Assembly: GCA_005765155.1 (NCBI GenBank)
Contig: VCCP01000004.1
Span: forward strand, 744,001 to 808,000
Origin: Zelopaecilomyces penicillatus
Taxonomy: Eukaryota; Ascomycota; Sordariomycetes; Hypocreales; Pseudodiploosporaceae
DNA: 64,000 bases
Direction: 5' to 3'
In this document: one piece after another, positions 1 to 11,427 of the stretch
Numbering within the stretch: position 1 is the first letter of the stretch
Layout of the letters: the number at the start of each line of letters is the position of its first letter
Notes under the pieces: generated by a model
Seen by the model: the letters and a program-made list of their open reading frames with translations, nothing else
Database searches by the model: none
Told to the model about the DNA's origin: nothing
Translations under genes and position numbers: made by a program

Positions 1-412
1 TCAAATCGCCTCCAACCCAGCCATCGACCCTTCCCGCTTCCACGTCTTCACAGGCCTCGGACAGCTACTTCTCCCCGTCATATCCGTCGGCGGCGCGGGA
101 GCCATCGACGGCTCGGCCGGTTTCTTTCCCAAGTCACTGGTGCGGTTGTACGAGCTGTGCTCTAGGCTGCATCCGACTGATGCTGAGCTTGTGGAGCGGC
201 GACTGCTGCAGTACAAGGTGAGCTCGATGGAGGAGATTGTGGTGAGGTTTGGGGTTGTGGGGATTAAGGAGGCAGTGGCACGGTTGAGGGGGTTTGGGGA
301 TGTGGATGGGGTGCGGTTGCCCCTTTTTGGAGGGATTCCGGGAGGAGATGCTGAGTGGGAGAGTTGGAAGCCGGTTTTGGATGCGATGGAGGAGGTGGAG
401 AAGTCGCTGTAG
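1..412 (+). CDS. DapA-family (DHDPS/HOGA-like) aldolase, 3' end only
   Basis: Open from the window edge (codons from base 2) to a TAG at 410-412, giving the last 136 residues. The stretch VFTGLGQLLLPVISVGGAGA followed by IDGSAGFFPKSLVRLYEL is the region after the catalytic lysine in the dihydrodipicolinate synthase / 4-hydroxy-2-oxoglutarate aldolase family, class I Schiff-base aldolases that cleave or condense 2-keto acids. The closing helices (KEAVARLRGF, WKPVLDAMEEVEKSL) also fit. Fungal members act in lysine-like, hydroxyproline or deoxy-sugar acid catabolism; the substrate cannot be told from this fragment. The Schiff-base lysine and the start lie outside the window. Confidence 0.75.
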   Translation, partial: QIASNPAIDPSRFHVFTGLGQLLLPVISVGGAGAIDGSAGFFPKSLVRLYELCSRLHPTDAELVERRLLQYKVSSMEEIVVRFGVVGIKEAVARLRGFGDVDGVRLPLFGGIPGGDAEWESWKPVLDAMEEVEKSL

Positions 413-1113
413 TTGTGAAGCTCTTTCATCCTAGGCAAACTCTAATGGCCTGGTGAGGACATGGTATTGTCTACTCAGACCATCCTAGGAAGATGTTTGT
501 AGCAGCCTAACAAATGTAATTAAGAGTAAAGTAACATGAATTATAGGAATCGAGTCCATCAAATACGCAACAAACGTCATGTAAGCTCATATTAAGAAGC
601 CCACCTCCTCCATATTGACTAGGTCCAAGTTGTGGATCCTGGAACTTACATCCATTGTCCAATCCTTTTCTAAGAGGTTCTTGTGTATTTTGATCGAGCC
701 AAGTTTCACATTCTTCATTGCTACTTATCATCTTCAAGATAGGACCACTGCAACTGAACATGTCACGTCATATACGAAGACGATATTGATATCAACCAAC
801 GTACCTGGCCGGATTCCAAGTGTCATATCAATTATAATCCATAGCATCAATGTCATTTCTGTACAGGTAGGTGGCAGATATTGAGCAGTAATCTTTGAAC
901 TAATAGCCCGTGATACAGAGCCAGATGGACCAGAACTCATACTATCATCCATGTTAATTGTAACCAAACTGTAACACAGAAGTTATAGCCCAGATGAGAT
1001 CATTGAGCTTCCTATAAACTAGCAATCATATGTATAATATCTCTGTAGCTGGATCACTTCACCCATGGCTATATCATTACATAGAAAATTCATTTCATCC
1101 CACAGCGCTTGTT
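413..1113. other. Intergenic stretch, no supported gene
   Basis: AT-rich DNA between the aldolase end and the 3' end of the minus-strand glycosyltransferase. Two short minus-strand frames (967-734 and 761-507) can be linked through a GTACGT...TTCAG intron-like segment, but no splice choice gives a longer frame and I recognise no family in them. Confidence 0.5.
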
Positions 1114-2428
1114 TCATGGCTCCAAGACCCCCTTTTTAATTGTCAACCTCGGCCTCACCGTCTCCATCTTTACAATCGACTCCCTCTTCTGCCTAAAATG
1201 AACCGTCCCATACCTCAACAACTCCGCAAATGTCCCCACCCCACAATCCCTTCCCGGATTCTCATCCCACAGCGTCCCCAAATGCACCGAGTACGTCAAA
1301 TCCTTACCATGCGTAATCTTCTGCATACTCGAGCGTGTCAGAATCCTCCAGACGAGATTATACGCCTCTTTATACTCTTGCGAGTCCGTGTCCTTCGCGC
1401 CATAGTTGGCGGCGGCGACTCTCAAAGACAGCAAATCGTACATCTTTTGCCCTGAACCTGCGAAACCTACAATAGTCTCGCCGCCCCAGTTCTCCTCGCG
1501 GACGTGGAAGCCAAAGATGTGAGTTTGCCAGTAGTCGACGCAGCTGAAACCGTCGCCGGCGTCTTCGAGGATGCAGAGGCGCCGCCAGCAGATTACTTGG
1601 GTGATGTACTCGAAGACCGTTTTGGGTGCGACTTTGAAGTCCCAAGTGAAGTCGGCGTCTTGGGCGTCCTCGAAGCTGGTGTCTTGGAGCGGTGTTAGGA
1701 GTGGGGATTCGAAGATGCCGATGCTGTTTTTACGATCTTTCCAGAGATGCATAAATAATTCGTGCCTGTGATGTCATGAATTGCTTTCCTTTGCATTTCC
1801 CTTGGCTTCTCACGGTATTGTAGCCATGAAGGGTGTTGAGGGTAAGGAGTCAATAGGGATTAACTCACCATCTCTTGATAAATGGATTCCCTTTACGAGC
1901 AGCAATGAAATGGTTCGCTATAGTTTGCCCATACATAATAGGAATTGCCACCTTGTATGGATTCCCAGGATCTGCCAGCTAATCCCAGCATATACGATCC
2001 AAATGCTATACTAAAATACAACCTATATCCAAATTCATGCCTCCGTGGGTGAACAGCAGCGCACCACGAAGGAAATCAGCAGCATAAGGCCCCGTAAAGG
2101 GGCCATCCATGGTTCCCCTAACAAACGACTCGGGCAACATATCCTCCTCTAGAAACTTAAGAGCGTGGTTGGGCGATCCGGGGACCGCATCGAGAACCCG
2201 GACTGTCCATTCGGGGCCGCAGATTCGTACCCAGTCTATGACGTTGCGCTGGCACCATGCTGGCATGGCTTGGATCCCGGCGTGCCAATAAGCCCAGACA
2301 TTCTTTTCGGAGGTTATGGGGATATGGAGGGAGAGGGCGTTGAGTATTTCCTCGTCAGTGCGCGTGTCTGTGATGTCGACGAGTTCGAGTTCGTTTTGGA
2401 ATTCTGGTGGGATCTGAAAGGTGGTCAT
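1114..2428 (-). pseudogene. Caps_synth-type glycosyltransferase with two in-frame TAG stops
   Basis: Resembles fungal proteins of the capsular polysaccharide synthesis family (GT32-like sugar transferases with a DxD-type motif). Reading starts at ATG 2428 (MTTFQIPPEFQNE) and runs through VWAYWHAGIQAMPAWCQRNV and GGMNLDIG. It then meets TAG at 2008-2006 and TAG at 1981-1979, while the same frame continues as HLDRICWD, LADPGNPYKVAIPIMYGQ, ANHFIAARKGNPFIKR. A normal intron (1868 down to 1766, GTGAGT...CACAG, phase matched) joins this to HELFMHLWKDRKNSIG and on to a stop at 1114. The coding signal continuous across both stops implies a broken gene. A possible escape is a 51-nt GT...AG segment (2022-1972) that removes both stops in phase and would leave 386 residues, but it would delete conserved residues. 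Family call is firm; functional status is open. Confidence 0.7.
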
Positions 2429-3940
2429 ATTGGAATATGTGTTTTGTCATTAGATGATAATAACTGAGAACTGGCAGAATTTATAAAATGGATATAATTC
2501 AGCCGCAGAGTCTATACATCCATCTCGGTCATTACCATATACGGTACATCCACCATCCTGTCTCGCGAACACATCAACGCCAAGTGTCACGTCTCGATCC
2601 CTATAGTGAATTACGCTCGGCAGTTTACATCCAGTCACCTTTTAATAATACCAACCACTGCACTTTGAGCAATTCCTGTTGCCTAATCAGCCACGCATGT
2701 TCACGAATACCAAACTTGACGGGGAATTGCCAAGCTGTAAGTAAGAGGGGTCAAGACGTCATGACACTGTAGCATTGGGCATGGCCAACCTTGTTGTTGT
2801 GAATATCGGGTTAGATCTGTACTGGAGTAGATGGATGCTACGTGATTTCCGGGCAGAGCCTAGTTGGGCGGGTGTGGCTGCTGACGACGGGATCTATCAA
2901 AGGAATTGAGGGGTTGACTTGGGCGAATTAAAATCCATCTCATAATCCAGTGAACATGTGATTAAGCAATATGTGTGGCTGTATAATGGCAGTATTGTTG
3001 ATTCAAAAGGAAAAGGGGCGAATTTGAGCCCAGATATCCTCAAGAAGAAGGCTAGATGACAGCTCATGTGTATGCGCATGTCATACATTCACACGTGCTA
3101 ATTAGATTGAGCCTCTCTAAGCATTTTGACAGAATGACAATGTCATATTACAATCCACAGTGGCAACAATGCGAGAAAACATCCCCATTATTGTCATCTT
3201 TGTATGAATTGGCACTCCTTTCCATTCTTCCGCACCGGTCCCCCAACAGACGGGAGCCCGGCACCACGACAGCGTCCGCTTCTCAACAATATGAAAGACG
3301 GAGTTCAGCTGGTTGCGGAATTGGACTCTCTCTCTCTCTTAAGGTAAGGGTAAGGGTACTACTCACACTTTCAGATATGTACCCCACCAGGTCCGCTGGA
3401 CCTCGGCACAGCTGGGTTGCTGACTGATGGATAATACTTTTATCTTAGGGGCCTTTACAGCACTACGGCCATGTAATTACAGTGGTGTATCAGTTTGTGT
3501 TATTAGAGCGTCTTGGCTTTCGGGGTCCCTGCATAGAACCTTCTAAAAAAGAGGCCAATGGAAGAAGGCATGGAAGCTTACGACATCCGCCTTCTGACTA
3601 GCGCCTGATCAGTCGCATTCGCGCTTTTGCTCGTAATTATTTCTTGGAATTCCGTTGCGGATCCTCCGCTGAGAACGGTTTGAATGGCCCATACATAGTC
3701 AGCCAGCTGCCCGCCTCCAGTTGGTCCATTACTGTACTACTACTGTACCATTCACTACTGCACGCACTTCACAAAAACGTTGCTTTTCGCGACAACCACC
3801 ACGGACGGACGCTTCCTCAACTCTCTTTGCGCCCAACTCTCCCTCTTTGATCTGTGGTCCCCCTGTTTGTCGGCGTTGTGCCTATCATCACCTTCATTTA
3901 ACCTATTGGCAAAGATTCAAAGAGAAAGACATCCTCCATC
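2429..3940. other. Intergenic / divergent promoter region
   Basis: About 1.5 kb between the divergent glycosyltransferase and THEM6-like genes. Only short frames with no recognisable protein. A small direct repeat of GGTAAG lies near 3342-3357. The last 300 bases are presumably promoter and leader of the gene at 3941. Confidence 0.5.
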
Positions 3941-5086
3941 ATGGGCAAAATCGGCGGCCTGGCGCTGGGCATGACCTTGTCGCCCATTGCCGTCGGGTCC
4001 TTGGGATACGCTGCAACTCGCGTCAACTGGCCACTTCTGGCCAACAATTTCTTCACCGGCCCGGGTCGCATCTCGCGCATCTTGATGCTGATATTTGCCA
4101 TCTTTAACTGGAAGAATATGCCCTTTGTCTGGACTGTATGTCGTTTCCTCCCCCTCCCCCTTTCTTTTGCACACAACCCCTACAGCAAGCTGTGGAAGAA
4201 CAAGACAAACGCCAAAACAGAATCATGACCCTAATATACTAACTTACATGCTTAATAGTATCGTGTCTTTTACGCCATCTTCTACCACTACTTCTTCCGA
4301 AGATCCCCTCAGCTGGGCCCCAGGGCGCTCTTCAAGCCCATCATCACACGCTCCCAGGCGCCCATTCTCGAGATCGACTACAACCTCCACAAGTCCAACT
4401 CGACCTACTTCTCCGACATTGACGTGTCCCGCACACATCTAGTCACATACCTGCTGCAGCCAGCCACAAGAAAACTGGCCGACAATGCCAAGTGGAAGCT
4501 CGTGCTGGACCCCAAGTCGGGCGAGCCCATCAAGGGGAGCTTCGGCATCGCCCTCGGCTCTGTCATGTGCAGCTTCCGTCGCGAGATCCCTGGCTACAGC
4601 ACCTACGAGATGTGGAGCAGGATCATCTCCTGGGACCGCAAGTGGCTCTACATGGTCACCCACATCCTGCCCAAGGGCACCGCGAAGCCTACCGAGTGGC
4701 TGGACCCAGGCTTCGGAGGCGTCAGGGTGAGAACCCCCAAGGACTCCTCCAACGGCTGGGAGAAGAAGATCCACGCCACTGCCATCAGCAAGTACGTCTT
4801 CAAGGTCGGCCGCTTCACCGTCCACCCGGCCATCGTCATGGACAATGCAGGTCTTCTGCCAGAGCGGCCAGGCGGCTGGATGAGCGGCGACAACCAGCTC
4901 GGCGATGAGAGCGTCGATGTAAGCGATATTGATGTGTCTGTCGAAGGCGAGTGGAACTGGCGCCGAACAGAAGCACAGCGACGAAAGGGCATGGAGATGG
5001 CAGAACACTTCCACGCCCTGGACAGACTACACGAGACGTTTGACTGCGGAAACAACGGTGCCATTGCCAGATTTCTACCGGGTTAA
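3941..5086 (+). CDS. THEM6-like thioesterase-superfamily (hotdog) protein
   Basis: Exons 3941-4135 and 4259-5086; 340 aa. The intron (GTATGT...TTAATAG) has a TACTAAC branch site at 4237-4243, and the phase matches. The N-terminus is hydrophobic (about residues 8-30 and 42-65), suggesting a membrane anchor. From about residue 95 the segment YNLHKSNSTYFSDIDVSRTH followed by an LVTYLL helix matches the 4HBT_2 / THEM6 family, in which a hotdog fold follows an N-terminal anchor. Later parts include FGIALGSVMCSFRREI, YEMWSRIISWDRKWLYMVTH and a long C-terminal helix ending in HALDRLHETFDCGNNGAIAR. Members are thought to be acyl-CoA thioesterase-like but most are uncharacterised, so the reaction is unknown. 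The start is the first ATG of the frame. Confidence 0.75.
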
Positions 5087-5452
5087 TCTCTTCACATCAC
5101 ATTTTTTACACAAGAATATTTTAAAGACTTTTAATGACCCACTTAGGGGTGGTTTTTAAAAAGGGGCATGTACTGGGAAAATTGGGACAATGTTGTACAT
5201 ATTGGAAATGATGATGGATGCGCTTATAGAATAATAGAACTTTAGACAAGCATGAAATGCATTTACCCTGACGCCTTCGAAAAATCCACGCTGTTGACCT
5301 CAGCCTTATGTATACATGTTATCCCTCCAACCAATTCGCGATGGTATCTTTTTTCCCCAGCCAAATCAAAACCCCGTGTCATTCATCATAAATGTCGCAG
5401 TCAAAATCTCATATCGAACGAGATCAAAGAAGAGTGGAAGGATCTTGCGTGT
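5087..5452. other. Convergent intergenic region
   Basis: Sits between the 3' ends of the THEM6-like gene (+) and the CFEM gene (-). It should hold both 3' UTRs and polyadenylation sites. Nothing else seen. Confidence 0.5.
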
Positions 5453-5972
5453 TCACAGCATAGCCAATGCCATAGCGAATGGAACAGCCCATACCCATAT
5501 TCCAGCCTTCACGTTTACCGCTGCACCGGGTGCAGGTGCAGCTGGGTTTGCTGACGCGGTGGGCAATTTACCCTGCTTTTCACAAATCTCAACGACAGGT
5601 TGCGAGGCAGCTGGTCAAAATTACGCACAAGTCAGCAAACAGAATGGTGCCTGGGGCTGAACAGAGAGTATCTTCTATTTGACAAGATAGAATGGTCAAT
5701 GTTAAGGGGATAAGGGGGCACTGCGTACTTATAAGATCTTCGAGCGAGCATCCAGCATGTACAAGACACGGGGCCACCGTTCTCGAGAGCGCTTCTAGAT
5801 GGGAACATTGGCAGGAGAGGTCTGTGATTTCGCAGCCTTGGCTGGTGGCGCCCTTGAGGACGCATTCGAGGGAGCACTTCGGCAGTTTGCCGAGGAGGTC
5901 GGTTGGGTTGAAGTCGATGATGGCGGCTATGCAGACGGTTGGGATAATAAGAAATAAGTAGAAAAGATTCAT
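5453..5972 (-). CDS. Secreted GPI-anchored CFEM-domain protein
   Basis: Exons 5972-5729 and 5610-5453; 133 aa. The 118-nt intron (GTACGC...TTGACCAG, branch TGCTGAC) joins SLEDLI to TASQPVVEIC, restoring the eighth cysteine of the CFEM pattern. Residues 1-17 form a signal peptide (MNLFYLFLIIPTVCIAA). The cysteines follow as KLPKC, SLEC, SQGC, LSC-QC, APC, AGC and EIC. A short Pro/Ala linker (PAAPAPGAA) leads to a hydrophobic tail AGIWVWAVPFAMALAML, typical of a GPI-attachment signal. CFEM proteins sit in the fungal wall or membrane; some bind haem or take part in adhesion or host interaction. An unspliced reading through the intron would lose the last cysteine and the GPI tail, so the spliced form is preferred. 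Confidence 0.85.
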
Positions 5973-8942
5973 GGCGACGATGGTGTTTGTGAGGTTGTTT
6001 TTTTGTGGAGGTTTGACAATATGTTTAAATTTTATGTGTGAGATTCCTGCGTAAGACGACGGTGGGGAGAGGTGAGGTGAAGAATAGACGATGGAGTAAC
6101 GAGGGTCAAGCTACTCGAGAGTATTCCGTGTCTAGAAAAGCTGGTAGTAGGAGAAAATTTGCAAGAGATAAAGCATATCAAAACGATGTTTGGAAGTATT
6201 GGTGCATTCACAGCACCCAGAGCAGGCAAATCTACCAAAGTCGATTCAACACACATCTACCTACCCACACAACAGGGCCATCCATCTTCATATGTATTCA
6301 ATCCAATATACCGAAAACAGCACATGGAAATCAAGACTCATCTGACAAGAGCTAAACTAGGGATAGCATAGAAACCTGGAAGCTGTGCCTATCCATTCTT
6401 ACAAACATAGCTTACAGTGGGTATTTTCATAGCTACCATGGTTGAAGGTAGGCAATTTAGTCCAGAAAGGGGCATAGTCAAGTGGGTTTGAAAAAGAGGG
6501 GGGAATGAATGGATGCACACCCTCACGCTCTTAACTTGAAACAAGTGAACTGGGAGCCGTTTGTGCTGATGAACGCTTTAGTCCACAAAGCTAAAGAAGT
6601 AAATGGCACTAAACACGCGGGTCAAACAGCTCTTTAATCTGCATGTGAGTGAGTGTGTGTGGGTGGGTGTGGGTGTTCATCTGGGGGTTATCCAACTTAG
6701 GGCAAACTCGGGTATCTCGACCGGAACCATCAAGTAAAACGTATATACATAATGTAAAACAAGATTTCATTCTTTATGCAAGGAATTTTACGGTCAAGTA
6801 GTCGCGAAACTAATCCCGTTAGAAACTAAAAACTCATCATTGGGTATATTCAGTGCTAGAGCAAAACATCCTTTGTTGCGGAGAAGCTAGCTCGAGGCGC
6901 AACGCCTACAGAAACGCCATGTAGAACTTCGCGCGGGGTGGAAGGAAAGCTATAACTAGAGAGAAGTAGAACGAGGAAGAGTGTTTGCCATGATCGTCGG
7001 GCGCCGACTAATTAGCGTCAGCCAAGTATCAACACTATACTGTACGCTTTGACATTATTGTATGCAATGTTTGCAGGTGGTGGTTGTCATCAAGCATCAC
7101 CACCATCCCAAGCGAGGCAGAAGGTATGGATGGCTTCAGCTTCCGGCTTTTTAGTCTCCCACCCCCATCTGAACTGCAGGCCATCACGAGAGCTGGTAAT
7201 TGTCCATCGCCAAGCTGGGGGGAAGCTCCTGCAGCCCGGCTCGGACATGCAATCCCGATTTGGAAAAGCTACTGCAGGTTGTTCCCAACGACCCCAACCT
7301 TCACGATGTCGGCTGGCCACACATGCTAATTACGGCGTAGAATCCATCACGCGTCGACGGGTTCTATGATACGACAGGCTCTTAGAAGTCATCGGGTGAG
7401 AATGAACAATGGTGAGGTCATGGCAGACTATCTTGATCCATCGCGGAATCCGGTATGAACGCAAGTTACAACCACGCGTGAACCAGCTGAGAGAATCAAT
7501 AGCATACCATCCAACTCTTACGTACACAAGATGGATTGGGCGCAATGCATATTCACAGGTCCAAGCTGTGTGCCTGGTTTCTTCATTCTGCAGGGCTGCT
7601 CGGGTCTCTTGGCCGAAGCGCAGCTGAAGCAAGACGAAAAGGCTGAGGTGAGGTCACTTGACCTCAACATGAAACACGGCAGACATCCCAAGAGTGTTGC
7701 CGACTACATAAAACTAACTATTTACTGCAAGGCTGTTTGGCTGCATCCCCAAGGCTGGTCAAACCCTGGTTCTTGTGGCCAGCACCTCCACGGAAGGTAG
7801 ACAAACGCCAGAAGACGGTTCGAGTTCTTTCAGTTGACATTAATAATGGTGGTCCACAGCGACAGTGTATGTCTCGGTGCTTGACTCTATTTGTCTTCAT
7901 CATATTGAACTTCGAACCCGTCTTCGACTCAACGTCAGGGCATCCTTAGAAAAAGAAACTTCCAGTGAAGAATCAGAGTGTAAAAAAGTAGGAATAACCC
8001 GTCTTTTGGTTTTCAACGAGGAACTTCCCCCCACGCCTCAAGAATGAGCCCCATCGAGTAACTCGGCTTGCACCAAGCAATCGCATACCTATCAACCTCG
8101 ACAACAAATCCTCTGCACCCGATGCCACACTCACAAGACACACCAACGTCCACCCACCATCATCCTCAGATTCATCGCCGGCAATGCACCCGCTTCGAAC
8201 ACCATCCAGCACGGACTCATATCTTCATCCATAGGGGCCAGGACAAGGTGCTGAAGCAGGGTTTGACGGGTACGTCACGGAGAGAGATGTAGCGGAGGGC
8301 AGGGCAGATGCCTCGCGAAAAAGAGGGCCAAGGCGCTGAGAGGTCAGCCGCTGTGCTTTTATGGCGGCGCGTTTCCGCGTGCTCCAAGTAAATGGAGGCG
8401 TCCGGGGACTTTCTCCCAAAGCATTCTTGAGAAGGCGAGACGCTGCGAACAGCGTCTCCGTGTGTGAGCTTCGAATGGCGATTTGTCGAGCGAGGGGGGA
8501 AGTTGGAGAAGAAGAGAGAAAGAAGAGAAATTCACCTTCACATAAGTTTGAAATTTCACTGAATGGAAAGGTGGGGCCAATGGGGGCACCGCCCATGTGC
8601 ATAATTTACAGAGCTATGCTTTTATCGGGGCCAAATCCCCAAGCTGCTGTCAGCCAATCCAGACATCGCGTTCAGAAAGGCTGGGATCGGTCAATCTTGT
8701 GCTTGCCTCTGCCTCTAGAGAAAATCCACAGCTCGGCAAGCTGAACGCAGCGACAAACCACCGTCTGCCCATTTGCTTCCTCCACAAAAGTTTTACCTGT
8801 AACATCGAAAGGCGGCACGGTCCGTAGTACTAATCCAGCGCCAAAACGCGCCAACAGCATTCATATCTCTCTCTCTCCAACCTCTGAGAGAGCAATCCTC
8901 GTCATAATTTAGCCATCGAAACCCGGTTCAAAAAAACACACA
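5973..8942. other. Long gene-free stretch upstream of RAE1
   Basis: Nearly 3 kb with only short, composition-poor frames on both strands and no family I recognise. It holds a TG/GGGTG-rich simple repeat near 6644-6676. The last few hundred bases are the RAE1 promoter and CT-rich leader (CTCTCTCTC near 8866). A non-coding transcript cannot be excluded from sequence alone. Confidence 0.45.
6644..6676. repeat. TG/GGGTG-rich simple sequence repeat
   Basis: Imperfect run of GTGAGTGAGTGTGTGTGGG followed by TGGGTGTGGGTG units in intergenic DNA. No gene overlaps it. Confidence 0.7.
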
Positions 8943-10167
8943 ATGTCTGGCCTCTTCTCCTCAGCAGCTACGAGCTCTGCGGCGACCACTACTGTTGGCG
9001 ACCTCAAGTCCGATGTCCCGCTGAGCGACCCTCCCGGCGATAGCATTTCTGATCTCGCGTTTTCTCCTGCGCCAAACGGACCCGACTTTTTGGCTGTTGC
9101 GAGTTGGGACAACAAGGTCCGAATCTACGAAATCGCCCCAAATGGCCAGAGCCAAGGTCGGCACGCGTATGAACACACCCAGCCCGTACTGAACTGCGAC
9201 TTCTCAAAGGTGAGACTGGCTGTTTCTCCCAAAAATCAGTTTGAGAGTAAAAGCCCTTGCAAGGCAGAAGCTTACAAGACACTTAGGATGGCACCAAAAT
9301 CGCATCTGCCGGAGCCGACAAGAATATCAAAGTCTGTGATCTTGCCTCTCAGCAGGACATCGTCATCGGAACACATGATCAGCCCGTGCGATCCGTTCGT
9401 TTCTTCGACAGCGGGAGCGGCCCCATGGTTGTTTCAGGATCTTGGGACAAGACGGTCAAATACTGGGACTTGCGGCAACAGGGCCCTGCGGCAACGGTAA
9501 CTTGCCAAGATCGAGTTTACTCATTAGACGTCAGGGATAACCTCTGTGTGGTTGGAACGGCGGATCGATACATTAATGTCATTGATTTGAAGAACCCAAC
9601 GAAATTCTACAAGACGTTGCAGAGCCCGTTGAAGTGGCAGACGAGGGTGGTCAGCTGCTTTGCCGACTCTGCAGGCTTTGCGATCGGGAGCATCGAGGGC
9701 CGTTGTGCCATTCAGTATGTGGAAGAGAAGGATTCATCGTAAGTGGCTATTCTTCCTATTACCCGATATACCAAACAAGACCCAGGGCAAAACTAACAGC
9801 TTGTCATAGATCCAATTTCTCGTTCAAGTGCCATCGAGACCCCGCAGTCAATAACGTCGTCAACGTACATGCCGTCAACGATATATCGTTCCACCCCGTC
9901 CACGGCACCTTCAGCACTGCTGGCTCTGACGGCACGTTCCACTTCTGGGATAAGGACGCTAAGCACCGCCTTAAGGGCTATCCCAATGTCGGGGGCCCCA
10001 TTACTGCAACGACCTTCAACAAGACCGGTAGCATCTTTGCCTATGCCGTTAGTTACGACTGGAGCAAGGGTTATCAGCACAACACGCAAGGTCTGCCTAT
10101 CAAGGTTATGCTTCACCCTGTAACCAATGACGAATGCAAGCCGAGGCCGTCAATGAAGAAGAGGTAG
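8943..10167 (+). CDS. RAE1: mRNA export factor Rae1/Gle2 (WD40 propeller)
   Basis: Exons 8943-9209, 9287-9738 and 9810-10167; 358 aa, close to the usual Rae1 size of about 350-370. Both introns match phase; the second has an ACTAAC branch site near 9791. The protein is a seven-bladed WD40 propeller. Visible Rae1 signatures are DSISDLAFSP, LAVASWDNKVRIYEI, VVSGSWDKTVKYWDLR, FAIGSIEGRCAIQYVE and the late blade NDISFHPVHGTFSTAGSDGT with FHFWDKDAKHRLKGY. Rae1 docks on the nuclear pore GLEBS motif of Nup98-type nucleoporins and promotes poly(A) RNA export; it also has mitotic roles. The C-terminus SMKKR is short, as usual. No unusual feature. Confidence 0.95.
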
Positions 10168-10742
10168 AAATGGGAGTGGGAAGAAATGGTGTTGTTGATT
10201 GTTGCATTATGAGAGGAAATTGTTTGACTGTATGTGTTGATTGGCCAATACGACCTTGTGTAGGAGTGAACAAAAAATTAAGAGCCTAAAGAGACAAGAA
10301 GTTGGTCATTGAGATGAGGGAGAAGATACCATAGACGGCACCAGCGTTTACGAGATAGGAGTGGCGCACGGCGTCGGTTATTCGCCTTTTGATTCAAAGC
10401 CGTTGAGTAGATACGGGAGTTCTTCTTGATCAGTATTTTATGTGCATCAGTCGAAGAAAGCAAGAATGTTGAGCTTTGAATCAGATGGTATGAATGCCGG
10501 ATTAAAAAAGGCAGCACATAATTAAATAGCATAGCGCAATTACAAAAGAGCCCGTATCACCAATGTATCCCACGCGCACTCCTAGTGCGTTTTCCGTATC
10601 ATCACATAGTAGGTAACCGCCAGACAAAAATAATGTTTCAAGAAAGGAGAAAGGAAAAAAAACAAGTGTCGTAATGCTTTAAAAAAAACAGGCTGGTTCA
10701 AAAGCACAGCTCAATGGAAGCAGCTTTATTCTTGTTCCATCT
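10168..10742. other. Convergent intergenic region
   Basis: Lies between the 3' ends of RAE1 (+) and the 209-aa gene (-). AT-rich, with A-runs at 10655-10690. Nothing else seen. Confidence 0.5.
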
Positions 10743-11427
10743 TTAAGCAGATTTCTTGGCGGGGCCGAGGATATCCTCAACCATGCCTTTCCACAGATCT
10801 CGAATCATGCCAGACTCCTCTTCCGTCTGCTGAGCCGGCTGCTCGTGAATGAATTTCAGATCGACGCGCTCGATGGTCATGGCCTCGACCTCGGATAAAG
10901 GCGTAGCGGGGACCACGTTGTCCGGGTTGGCGGCAACAATGGAGATGCTAGGCTTGGTGATTGGTGTTTCGGAAACGGTGTAAGCAGCGCCGTAGTTGTC
11001 TGGCAGCAAGGGGACGCGGAGGCCAGCGCTTGCGACAACGGCGTCGAAGCCAATGGAGGGCAGGACGGCGTAGTCTAGGTGGTTGGTGGTGGCGGCAGGG
11101 GCGGATTTGGGGGCGTTGGTGGTGAAGGTCTGCATGAGGGGTCTGGCGCGGTTGGCGATGGAGGGTTGGGGAGTAGGACGGTGGGTTGTGGTGAGGCCAC
11201 GAGACGACTAATACCATGTTAGTTTGGGCGGTTTTTACGGAGGAATAGGAATGTTGACTTACATCAGTGTGCTCGTTACTCCTGCGAAGAAGCTCAGCGT
11301 ACTTTGGCATCAAGACGGCGCCGGCATTGTGAGCGCTGCTGTCGAGCAGAGGGTTGCTGGCGCGGGCGATGGGAGCAGTGCCCATGGCACGCGTGAGCTT
11401 CACAATGGGTGCGGTGACTCTGGACAT
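10743..11427 (-). CDS. Unrecognised 209-aa protein, possible mitochondrial presequence
   Basis: Exons 11427-11263 and 11207-10743, joined by an intron with GTAAGT donor and TTAG acceptor in phase 0. I do not recognise the family. The first 50 residues are rich in Arg, Ala and Ser with few acids (MSRVTAPIVKLTRAMGTAPI), as in mitochondrial targeting sequences; this is inference. The middle (about 75-160) is hydrophobic-neutral without a clear membrane helix. The C-terminal 60 residues are acidic then amphipathic (EQPAQQTEEESGMIRDLWKG followed by MVEDILGPAKKSA). Codon use and a clean intron argue for a real gene. It converges with RAE1. Confidence 0.65.

Noticed and set aside
507..967. Two linked minus-strand frames downstream of the glycosyltransferase
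   Set aside because: A GTACGT...CAG segment could join them, but every acceptor I tried leads to an early stop and no family is recognisable.
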